From Gemmatimonadota bacterium (GTDB lineage: Bacteria > Gemmatimonadota > Gemmatimonadetes > Longimicrobiales > UBA6960): a stretch of DNA of 5,473 nt. Below the pieces are notes generated by a model, which worked only from the letters and a program-made list of their open reading frames with translations, had not been told where the DNA came from and made no database searches. Positions 1 to 5,473 of the stretch are shown here, piece after piece. Positions within the stretch are counted from its first letter, which is position 1. Each line of letters starts with the position of its first letter. The DNA is taken from contig PAUA01000020.1 in the NCBI GenBank assembly GCA_002712565.1, forward strand, positions 27,868 to 33,340, read 5' to 3'. The translations under genes and the position numbers were made by a program.

Positions 1-596
1 GCGACACGGGATTTCTGCCCTCCGAATCACTCAGGGACCGGATCGCTCCCACGGAGGTCGACACGGTTTTTCGGAACACGCATGTCCATGGGATCGTCCA
101 CGATGAGAACGCCTACGCGATGGGTGGGGTCGCGGGGCATGCGGGCCTGTTCTCCAGCGCCCTGGACCTGGCGGTTCTGGCGCAGACGTTACTGGATGGA
201 GGGGGTATTGCCGGGTGCGAGTCGCAGGATGCCGACGCTTCGGGCGAGATAATCTGCGCCCCCGGCATCTCGGATTTCGTGCGACTGGTGTCCGAAGAGA
301 CCGAGCAGGCGTTCACGAGGCGGTTCGATTCCGAGTCCTTCCGCGCGTTGGGCTGGGACACCCCAGACGATCGATCCTCGGCGGGCGACTACTTCACGCC
401 CTTCGCGTTCGGGCATACCGGATTCACCGGAACTTCGATCTGGATCGATCCCGAGCTCGACATGTTCGTCGTGCTGTTGACCAACCGAGTGAATCCCTCG
501 AGGGACAATACGAAACACGTAGCTTTCCGTCGTGCGGTCCACGATGCTGCGGCCCTGACGATCACCGACATGGAGGTTTCGCCTCGTGCGCGTTGA
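1..596 (+). CDS. Serine hydrolase, beta-lactamase (class C) family, C-terminal part
   Basis: This gene is open from the left edge (first whole codon at 3) to TGA at 594-596, giving 197 residues; the start and the catalytic SxxK and YxN motifs lie off-window. What is visible matches the C-terminal half of class C beta-lactamase-like (peptidase S12 fold) hydrolases: an IAPTE segment near the left edge, then HDENAYAMGGVAGHAGLFS (about 99-155), and FGHTGFTGTSIWIDP (408-452), whose HTG at 414-422 occupies the place of the KTG box. It ends with VVLLTNRVNPSRDN, typical of the last strand and helix. Such proteins occur as separate amidase-like enzymes (compare Bacillus YbbE/AmiE) or as C-terminal domains fused to GH3 N-acetylhexosaminidases of the NagZ type. 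The symporter and sugar kinase downstream fit a role in releasing cell-wall amino sugars or peptides outside the cytoplasm. Family assignment is firm; the substrate and any N-terminal GH3 domain are inference. Confidence 0.88.
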   Translation, partial: DTGFLPSESLRDRIAPTEVDTVFRNTHVHGIVHDENAYAMGGVAGHAGLFSSALDLAVLAQTLLDGGGIAGCESQDADASGEIICAPGISDFVRLVSEETEQAFTRRFDSESFRALGWDTPDDRSSAGDYFTPFAFGHTGFTGTSIWIDPELDMFVVLLTNRVNPSRDNTKHVAFRRAVHDAAALTITDMEVSPRAR

Positions 597-628
597 GCCC
601 ACTGGACGCCCCTTCTGGTCGAGCCTCC

Positions 629-633
629 GGGGG
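629..633 (+). promoter_or_regulatory. Possible ribosome binding site for a CTG start of the symporter
   Basis: A GGGGG run lies 5 nt before the CTG codon at 639-641. It is only a weak match to a Shine-Dalgarno sequence. It is noted because nothing comparable precedes the GTG at 678, so it slightly favours the upstream start. Runs of G are common at this GC content, so it could be chance. Confidence 0.25.
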
Positions 634-638
634 CACGC

Positions 639-2141
639 CTGAACGCCTTCACCCCGCTCGACTTCGGCGTACTCCTGGTGTACCTCATAGGGGTCACGGC
701 GTGGGGGGCATGGCTAGGACGTGGGCAGACCGGCGGGCAGGACTACTTTCTCGGAAACCGGGAGTTGCCGTGGATAGCAGTGATGCTGTCCATCGTCGCC
801 ACCGAGACGAGCACCCTCACCTTCTTGAGCATCCCCGGTGTTTCGTACCTGGGCACGCTCGGATTTCTGCAACTGACCTTCGGGTACCTGGCCGGTCGAG
901 TGGTCGTGTCGATGTTCCTGCTGCCGGCCTACTACCGCGGCGAGTTGAGCACCGCCTACGCCCTCCTCGAAGAACGGTTCGGGCAAGGGGCCCGACGGTT
1001 CGCCTCGGCGGTCTTTATGGTCACGCGGCTACTGGCCGATTCGGTGAGGCTCTTCGCCAGTGCAATCCCACTGGCCCTAGTCACGGGGTGGGACTATCCG
1101 GTATCCATCGCGGTGATTGGGGCCGTGACGCTGGTTTATACCTATTTCGGCGGAATCAAGGCGGTCGTCTGGGTGGATGCCGTTCAGATGGGCCTGTACC
1201 TCCTAGGTGCCGTGGTTGCGATTGCTGCGCTTCAAGTGCTCACGCCAGACGGGTGGACGGGTATTCTGAGTAGCGCGGGTGAGGCGGGTAAGCTGGACGT
1301 TTTGGACTGGTCGCTCGACTTCTCGTTGGCGTATACGGTTTGGGCGGGCGTGCTTGGAGGTGCCGTCTTCACGATGGCGTCGCATGGTACCGACCAACTC
1401 CTCGTGCAACGGCTGCTCACCTGTCGGGACGTAGAAGCGAGCAAGAAGGCGCTGATTGGAAGCGGCATCGTGGTGATGGGCCAGTTTCTGCTGTTTCTGG
1501 TCGTGGGTCTCGGCCTTTGGGTTTACTACGAAGGCAGGGCCTTCGACACGACCGACGAGATTTTCGCTCGGTTTATTGTGGAAGAACTCCCCCCGGGGAT
1601 CAGCGGGCTCATCGTCGCGGGTGTCTTTGCAGCCGCGATGTCGTCTCTCTCTTCGTCGATCAACTCGCTCGCATCGGCTTCGGCGTACGACTTTTGGGCT
1701 CCCTGGGCCGGCGCCGAGGACGACGAAGCTCGGACGCTCCGAGCGGGGAAGGTATTCACACTTGCCTGGGCCACATTGCTTGTGGGTGGGGCCATCTTGT
1801 TCATCCAGCTCAGTGAGGGGAACACGGCTGTCGAGGTGGCGTTGGCCATCGCTTCCGTGGTCTATGGCGGCCTTTTGGGGACCTTCATTCTGGCGATTCG
1901 TTCGCAGAGGGCTGATCAACGTAGCGCCATCGTCGGGATGATCGCCGGCATCAGCGTGGTCGCGGCCATCTGGTGGTTTGCTCGTGCTAGCGTTGCGTGG
2001 CCCTGGTTCGTGCCTATCGGCACGGCCGTCACGATGGCCGTAGGCTGGGCCCTGGGGCGGGGCTCGACGGCGGGCCCGGCGGAGGGCCCGGGCTCCACGC
2101 TTCCTGAATCAGACCGCGCCCACACATCTCCATCACCTTGA
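639..2141 (+). CDS. Sodium:solute symporter (SSS family), probable amino-sugar importer
   Basis: This is an inner-membrane Na+-coupled transporter of the SSS (SLC5-like) family. With a CTG start at 639 it has 500 residues, within the usual range. Numbering from there: TM1 about 8-26, YFLGNRELPW (36-45), VATETSTLTFLSIPG (53-67), TYFGGIKAVVWVDAVQ (168-183), GTDQLLVQRLLTCRD (250-264), and AAAMSSLSSSINSLAS (331-346). The last carries the conserved serines that in SSS transporters such as vSGLT form the Na2 sodium site. About 13 hydrophobic segments are visible, then a Gly/Pro/Ser-rich hydrophilic tail (473-500). The first standard start codon is GTG at 678, but that start cuts TM1 to about 13 residues; no ATG, GTG or TTG lies in frame between the upstream stop and 678. 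It sits between the hydrolase and kinase genes, which suggests uptake of GlcNAc, MurNAc or anhydro-MurNAc. SSS members also carry sialic acid, other sugars and amino acids, so the substrate is inferred from context only. Confidence 0.9.
   Translation: MNAFTPLDFGVLLVYLIGVTAWGAWLGRGQTGGQDYFLGNRELPWIAVMLSIVATETSTLTFLSIPGVSYLGTLGFLQLTFGYLAGRVVVSMFLLPAYYRGELSTAYALLEERFGQGARRFASAVFMVTRLLADSVRLFASAIPLALVTGWDYPVSIAVIGAVTLVYTYFGGIKAVVWVDAVQMGLYLLGAVVAIAALQVLTPDGWTGILSSAGEAGKLDVLDWSLDFSLAYTVWAGVLGGAVFTMASHGTDQLLVQRLLTCRDVEASKKALIGSGIVVMGQFLLFLVVGLGLWVYYEGRAFDTTDEIFARFIVEELPPGISGLIVAGVFAAAMSSLSSSINSLASASAYDFWAPWAGAEDDEARTLRAGKVFTLAWATLLVGGAILFIQLSEGNTAVEVALAIASVVYGGLLGTFILAIRSQRADQRSAIVGMIAGISVVAAIWWFARASVAWPWFVPIGTAVTMAVGWALGRGSTAGPAEGPGSTLPESDRAHTSPSP
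2071..2090. repeat. Short GC-only inverted repeat inside the end of the symporter gene
   Basis: CGGGCCC (2071-2077) and GGGCCCG (2084-2090) are exact reverse complements separated by 6 nt, giving a possible 7-bp all-GC hairpin about 60 nt before the kinase start. A further GGGCCC lies at 2047-2052. No T tract follows, so it does not look like an intrinsic terminator. It encodes part of the low-complexity Gly/Pro tail and may simply reflect GC-rich coding. Confidence 0.35.
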
Positions 2142-2148
2142 CCCGAAC

Positions 2149-3102
2149 GTGAGCTACTTCTTGGGTGTCGACGGGGGAGGAACTCGTACCCGGGTGGTAC
2201 TCGTCGACCAAGCGGGCACTGAATGCGCGCGTGCCGACGGTCCACCGACTCTGATCGATCCGGCGGACCCTGCTGCGACCGTCGGCGTGATCGCGGATCT
2301 GTGTCGTGAGGCGGCCTCGAAAGGCGGAGCGGATCTGCCGGTGGCGGGCCTCTGGGCCGGAATCGCGGGGGCGGGTACCGAGCCCACCAGGAGTGTCGTG
2401 GAAACGGCTCTTCGAGAAGCGGGGCTATCCTCACTGACGTCCGCCGGTGCGGACGCCGAGGCCACCTTTTACGACGCGTTCCCGTCCGGTCCGGGAATCT
2501 TGCTGATCGCAGGCACGGGATCCATCGCTCTGGGCAGGGGGGCCGACGGCTCCCGACTGCGGGTCGGGGGTTGGGGCCTTCACTTGGGGGACGAGGGAAG
2601 TGGCTATCGGATCGGGATGTCCGCCCTTCATGCGTTCGCCCGTGGCGAGGACGGCCGCGGCGTTTCCACAGAGCTTCGGGATTCGGTCCTGAAGGTGCTG
2701 GGCTTGGCCGGGCCCGGGGACCTGATCAAATGGATCGCGTCGGCGCAGAAGGCCGACGTGGCTTCTTTGGTTCCACTGATCTTCGAAGTGGCGGAAGCCG
2801 GGGACCGAGCCGCCCTGACCGTCATCGAGGAGGCCGTGGACGAACTGGTCGGGCATGTCCGGACCCTTGTGCGGCGCCTAGAGCCCTGGCCGGCAACTCC
2901 CGAGGTTGCCCTCGCCGGAGGGTTGCTCAAAGAGAACCGGCCGCTTCGGGTCCGGATGATCCGAGCGATCGAGGTATTACCCTGCCGCCATCAAGCCCGT
3001 GTGCTGGATGGGGCGAGGGGAGCTTGCTCCCTGGCGATGGGCTTGGCGGATTTGACCGATGGGTCGCCGGCTCCCTGGCCGGAATTCCTCAGCGGGAACT
3101 AG
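2149..3102 (+). CDS. BadF/BadG-family sugar kinase, probable N-acetylglucosamine (or MurNAc) kinase
   Basis: This is a 317-residue ATP-dependent kinase of the ASKHA fold (BadF/BadG/BcrA/BcrD ATPase family), close to the usual length for GlcNAc kinases. Visible motifs: phosphate-1 loop GVDGGGTRTRVVLVD (6-20), GADAEATF (100-107) with Asp102 as the likely catalytic base, phosphate-2 motif LIAGTGSIALGR (119-130), the GGWGLHLGDEGSGYRIG block (140-156) characteristic of GlcNAc kinases, and the adenosine-side motif VALAGGLL (253-260). The GTG start is chosen because it puts the phosphate-1 loop at residue 6, normal for the family; it lies 7 nt after the symporter stop with no clear Shine-Dalgarno sequence, so translational coupling is likely. 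It would act in the cytoplasm on a sugar imported by the neighbouring symporter, feeding GlcNAc-6-P or MurNAc-6-P into central metabolism. Sequence alone does not separate GlcNAc, MurNAc (MurK-type) or glucosamine specificity. Its last 14 bp overlap the convergent aminotransferase gene. Confidence 0.88.
   Translation: MSYFLGVDGGGTRTRVVLVDQAGTECARADGPPTLIDPADPAATVGVIADLCREAASKGGADLPVAGLWAGIAGAGTEPTRSVVETALREAGLSSLTSAGADAEATFYDAFPSGPGILLIAGTGSIALGRGADGSRLRVGGWGLHLGDEGSGYRIGMSALHAFARGEDGRGVSTELRDSVLKVLGLAGPGDLIKWIASAQKADVASLVPLIFEVAEAGDRAALTVIEEAVDELVGHVRTLVRRLEPWPATPEVALAGGLLKENRPLRVRMIRAIEVLPCRHQARVLDGARGACSLAMGLADLTDGSPAPWPEFLSGN
3018..3031. repeat. Small hairpin near the end of the kinase gene
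   Basis: GGGAG (3018-3022) and CTCCC (3027-3031) can pair around a CTTG loop. The structure lies inside codons for the conserved C-terminal GARGACSLAMG region, about 70 nt before the kinase stop, and no T run follows on either strand. It is recorded because the convergent genes otherwise lack any structure that could end transcription; the coding constraint is a sufficient explanation. Confidence 0.25.
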
Positions 3103-4393
3103 CCACGTATTCGTCGATCGCATCACGGAGTGACTCTTGGATCCACGCCCGCTTCTTGTCGTCGGTTTCGAGAAGCGTGGCACGGAAGCCGTGGTGTGTG
3201 CACTGAAATCCTGTCAGGGGGACCACCACGATGCCGGTGGCTCCCATCAGATAGTAGACAAAGCGTTTGTCGGGCTCTACGCCCTCAGTCATTCGCTCGA
3301 TGGCTTCCCTGACCTTCGGATTTTCGATGGGGAGAGACTGACTTTCGTCGAGAAGTCCGTCCTTGAACATGACCGTGTAGTAGAAGGCGCCCCCAGGCTT
3401 GTTCACAATGGTGTGCTCGCAACCCGCGAACACTTCGCTCATCTCATCAGCCCTCTGGGAGAACTGGTTCGCACGCCCCTCCAGATGCCCGGGATAACGT
3501 GCGTCCCCCATGATGCGAGGGATCGCCATCTGAGGGAGCGTGGTGGATGAAACTTCCAAGCGTTTCGCGGCGAGTAGGCTGTCCACGTACTGAGCGAAGT
3601 TGTTGTCCTTGCCCTTGTTGAGGATCTCCAGCCAGCCACAGCGCGCACCGGGCCACGGGAACTCCTTGCTGATTCCCCGCATGGCGATACCGGGAACGTC
3701 TCCGATCCACTCGCTCATGTTCAGGCGGCCCGCCCCATTGTAGACGATGTTGGCATAGATCTCGTCCGCGATCAGAAACACATCGTTTTCATGGGCGATG
3801 GAGGCGATGGTTTCCACGATCTCGCGAGGGTAGACAGCGCCGGTCGGGTTGTCCGGCGTAAGCAGTAGAATGCCGGCGATGGAATCGTTGTACTGGATCT
3901 TTTTTCGAATGTCCGCGACGTCCGGCATCCACCCGTCGTAGGGGTCCAGGTCGTAGGTGACGTGATCATACCCGGAGTGGGCCGCTTCGGCCGAGGAGTG
4001 CGTACTGTACGCCGGAGAGGGACCCAGGATGCGAGCCTCACGGTTGAGGAAGCCGTACACCTTCGCCACGGCATCGCCGAGGCCGTTGAAAAACATGATT
4101 TCGTCCGGAGAAACACGGACCCCGTCTCGCTGGTTGACCGCCTCGGCGAGGAATTCTCGTGTTTCGGCCACCCCCTGCGTGTCGCAGTAGGCCCAGGAAG
4201 GTGCCTCATGCACCAAGTCCGAAATCGTGTCGCGGATCCACTTTGGAGGGGTCTCTCCCTTCTGTACTGGGTCTCCGATGTTCTCCCAGGTGAGTTCGAG
4301 GCCCAAGTGTTCGAGATCGTGCGCTGCGACGACGATCTCGCGGATTTCGTACTTGAGGTTCGCCGCACCCATGTGGAGGAGGTTTCTTCGCAT
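3089..4393 (-). CDS. PLP-dependent aminotransferase, class I/II; candidate DapC
   Basis: This is a 434-residue fold-type I aminotransferase with an ATG start at 4391-4393, 13 nt after the dapD stop. Visible residues: ENIGDP (37-42) at the N-terminal substrate segment, GLGDAV (104-109) in the cofactor phosphate region, TPDNPTGAVYPRE (179-191) with Asn182, IADEIYANIVYNG (208-220) with Asp210 for the PLP ring nitrogen and Tyr213, ISKEFPWPGARCGWLEI (241-257) with Lys243 as the Schiff-base lysine and Arg251 for phosphate, and HGFRATLLE (401-409) with Arg404 placed to bind the substrate carboxylate. All key residues are present, so it should be active. General similarity is to the AspAT/AlaA superfamily, with an extended stretch (about 344-393) before the C-terminal arginine. 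As the third gene after dapA and dapD it may supply N-succinyl-L,L-DAP aminotransferase activity, an inference from position. General aspartate or alanine aminotransferase activity is the main alternative. Its 3' end overlaps the kinase gene tail to tail. Confidence 0.9.
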   Translation of the reverse strand: MRRNLLHMGAANLKYEIREIVVAAHDLEHLGLELTWENIGDPVQKGETPPKWIRDTISDLVHEAPSWAYCDTQGVAETREFLAEAVNQRDGVRVSPDEIMFFNGLGDAVAKVYGFLNREARILGPSPAYSTHSSAEAAHSGYDHVTYDLDPYDGWMPDVADIRKKIQYNDSIAGILLLTPDNPTGAVYPREIVETIASIAHENDVFLIADEIYANIVYNGAGRLNMSEWIGDVPGIAMRGISKEFPWPGARCGWLEILNKGKDNNFAQYVDSLLAAKRLEVSSTTLPQMAIPRIMGDARYPGHLEGRANQFSQRADEMSEVFAGCEHTIVNKPGGAFYYTVMFKDGLLDESQSLPIENPKVREAIERMTEGVEPDKRFVYYLMGATGIVVVPLTGFQCTHHGFRATLLETDDKKRAWIQESLRDAIDEYVASSR

Positions 4394-4406
4394 TGTGGTC
4401 TTTCTG

Positions 4407-5273
4407 TTAACGGAGCGCTTCTTCGAGGGCCGTGGCGGCGTCCGTCGAAGCGTCGCGGTACTTCACGATGATCGGGGCGTACAAATGTATCCCGTGTTGA
4501 CCGGCGAACGGTCCCGAGGCTTCGCGCGCGCCGGGCACGACCACTGATCCATCCGGGATGGTGAGGGGTTTTCCTGGCGCGGCGCGGTAGGTTTCCTCGC
4601 GCACTAGGTCGTACACCGTGGTGGACGCCGTGAGTTGGACACCCGGCGCCAGCACCGCACGCTTTCCGACCAGCGTCCCCTCGAAAACGCCCACGTTGCC
4701 GCCGATCATCACGTCGTCCTCTACGATCACTGGGCGTAGCCCCACCGGTTCCAGGACGCCACCGAGTTGGGCCCCGGCGCTCAGATGCACACGCTGGCCC
4801 ACCTGGGCGCACGATCCAACCAGGGCGTGCGAGTCGATCATGGTGCCCTGGCCCACGTAAGCCCCGACGTTGACGAACGCCGGGGGCATGATGATCACGT
4901 CCTTGGCCAGGAAGGCGCCGGACCGGACCGAGGTACCACCCGGCACGAGACGGATGTTCTCCTCGACGCCCCGGGTTTCACGCAGAGGCAACGTGTCCTT
5001 ATCGAAAAACGGAGCCGGAGCGGCCGGAAACTCGCGGACCCGGCCAATGCGGAACGCCAGAAGGATACCGGTTTTGACCCACTCGACGGCCTGCCATTCG
5101 TCGCCCACTCTCCGCGCCGAGCGCACAACGCCCCGTGTGAGGACGTCCATGAGGGCGGTGACGGCGGTTTCCGCCTCATCCGAAACCGCGGCTTGCCCGT
5201 CCTCGAAGCAGCGCAGGATCTGGGCCTTGAGTTCCTCCAGGTCTTCCTGGTTACCCACCCTCGCTCGGGTCAC
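4407..5273 (-). CDS. dapD: 2,3,4,5-tetrahydropyridine-2,6-dicarboxylate N-succinyltransferase (DapD)
   Basis: This enzyme transfers succinyl from succinyl-CoA to tetrahydrodipicolinate in the succinylase branch of DAP/lysine synthesis, in the cytoplasm as a trimer. The product has 288 residues; E. coli DapD has 274. An N-terminal helical domain (about 1-105) includes EWVKTGILLAFRIG (64-77), matching the E. coli QWLKKAVLLSFRI region. A left-handed beta-helix of hexapeptide repeats follows (about 108-250), with FVNVGAYVGQGTMIDSHALV (133-152), GSCAQVGQRVHLSAG (153-167) and GGVLEP (171-176), then a short C-terminal part with LYAPIIVK (264-271). Asp147 aligns with E. coli Asp141. The position of E. 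coli Glu189 is occupied by Gly195 within MIGGNVGVFEGTLV. The GTG start at 5271-5273 is chosen because it overlaps the dapA stop as GTGA. Homology is clear; the acyl donor (succinyl or acetyl) cannot be fixed by eye. Confidence 0.93.
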   Translation of the reverse strand: MTRARVGNQEDLEELKAQILRCFEDGQAAVSDEAETAVTALMDVLTRGVVRSARRVGDEWQAVEWVKTGILLAFRIGRVREFPAAPAPFFDKDTLPLRETRGVEENIRLVPGGTSVRSGAFLAKDVIIMPPAFVNVGAYVGQGTMIDSHALVGSCAQVGQRVHLSAGAQLGGVLEPVGLRPVIVEDDVMIGGNVGVFEGTLVGKRAVLAPGVQLTASTTVYDLVREETYRAAPGKPLTIPDGSVVVPGAREASGPFAGQHGIHLYAPIIVKYRDASTDAATALEEALR

Positions 5274-5473
5274 GTCGCGCCCTCTGCGTCCAACAGACCC
5301 GCGTTGATGAGGGCACTCCGCAGGAAGGTTTCCACCTCGGCCGACGGCCGAACGAGTGGTAGGCGGTAGTGGGCTTTCCTGTGCCCCAGGATCTCAAGCG
5401 CAGCTTTGACCGGGATTGGGTTCGTTTCGACGAAAATCGCGCGCATCAAGGGCAACAGACGGTAGTGCAACTC
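5270..5473 (-). CDS. dapA: 4-hydroxy-tetrahydrodipicolinate synthase (DapA), C-terminal end
   Basis: Only the last 67 codons are in the window; the gene runs in from the right edge and stops at TGA (5272-5270 read on the minus strand). The segment LLPLMRAIFVETNPIPVKAA matches the conserved C-terminal helix region of DapA (E. coli has FVEPNPIPVKWA), followed by a LRLP-like segment (YRLPLVRP) and the closing ALINAGLL, which matches the family's C-terminal helix. DapA condenses pyruvate with aspartate semialdehyde in the first committed step of DAP/lysine synthesis. The Schiff-base lysine and catalytic tyrosine lie off-window, so activity cannot be judged. Other DapA-superfamily lyases share the fold, but the NPIPVKAA motif and adjacent dapD support DapA. 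Its stop overlaps the dapD start by 4 nt (GTGA), indicating co-transcription and probable translational coupling. Confidence 0.9.
   Translation of the reverse strand, partial: ELHYRLLPLMRAIFVETNPIPVKAALEILGHRKAHYRLPLVRPSAEVETFLRSALINAGLLDAEGAT
5280..5285 (-). promoter_or_regulatory. dapD: Probable ribosome binding site of dapD
   Basis: On the minus strand AGAGGG lies 6 nt before the GTG start of dapD, inside the last codons of dapA. It is a partial match to AGGAGG with good spacing and, with the GTGA overlap, supports the chosen dapD start. Confidence 0.4.

Noticed and set aside
597..638. Gap between hydrolase and symporter examined for a promoter
   Set aside because: At 42 nt and GC-rich, it shows no convincing -35/-10 pair; read-through from the upstream gene is the simpler view.
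215..1273. A 352-codon plus-strand open frame spanning the hydrolase and symporter genes
   Set aside because: Its translation is Arg/Gly/Pro-rich with no recognisable motif and runs in another frame across two clearly conserved proteins; long shadow frames are expected at this GC content.
1203..1919. A 238-codon open frame antisense to the symporter
   Set aside because: No domain is recognisable and it lies opposite a strongly conserved membrane protein; its composition fits a GC-driven antisense shadow.
3081..3088. GGAATTCC palindrome near the convergent gene ends, considered as a terminator or binding site
   Set aside because: It is an 8-bp self-complementary sequence with no loop and no T tract, inside kinase codons; this is likely chance.
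3772..4812. A 346-codon minus-strand open frame across the aminotransferase and dapD
   Set aside because: It is the out-of-frame reading of two well-conserved genes on the same strand, with Arg/Ser/Thr-rich low-complexity translation.
1..5473. Search for an undescribed defence, mobile or RNA-based system
   Set aside because: Every stretch over about 50 nt is accounted for by recognisable metabolic genes; no direct-repeat arrays, transposase motifs, tRNA-like folds or attachment-site repeats were seen.

Overview
This is a GC-rich, gene-dense bacterial window with two convergent gene clusters and almost no non-coding DNA. Protein style (a serine hydrolase of the kind often found with GH3 hexosaminidases, an SSS transporter, a BadF-type sugar kinase), heavy use of GTG starts and high GC suggest a Gram-negative, DAP-peptidoglycan organism. 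Gemmatimonadota or a similar phylum is my best guess, but this is inference from protein flavour and not from a marker gene.

Left half, plus strand (1-3102): three co-directional genes. They are the C-terminal part of a beta-lactamase-family serine hydrolase (start off-window), a sodium:solute symporter, and a BadF/BadG-type kinase most like N-acetylglucosamine kinases. Together they look like a salvage route for cell-wall amino sugars: an exported or periplasmic hydrolase acts on muropeptide-like material, the symporter imports the freed sugar, and the kinase phosphorylates it. The hydrolase-symporter gap is short if the symporter starts at a CTG (639), and the symporter-kinase gap is 7 nt, so an operon is likely.

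Right half, minus strand (3089-5473): in transcription order, the C-terminal end of dapA (start off-window), dapD, and a class I/II PLP-dependent aminotransferase. dapA and dapD overlap by the 4-nt GTGA arrangement, and the aminotransferase follows dapD after 13 nt. This is a diaminopimelate/lysine biosynthesis cluster. The aminotransferase is in the right place to be the succinyl-DAP aminotransferase (DapC role), which its sequence alone does not prove.

The clusters meet tail to tail, with the kinase and aminotransferase genes overlapping by 14 bp and no recognisable terminator between them. I see no RNA genes, mobile elements, CRISPR arrays or defence systems. The content is mostly ordinary metabolism. 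The points most worth checking are a DapD whose position equivalent to the E. coli catalytic Glu189 appears to be Gly, the role of the aminotransferase, the probable CTG start of the symporter, and the overlapping convergent gene ends.
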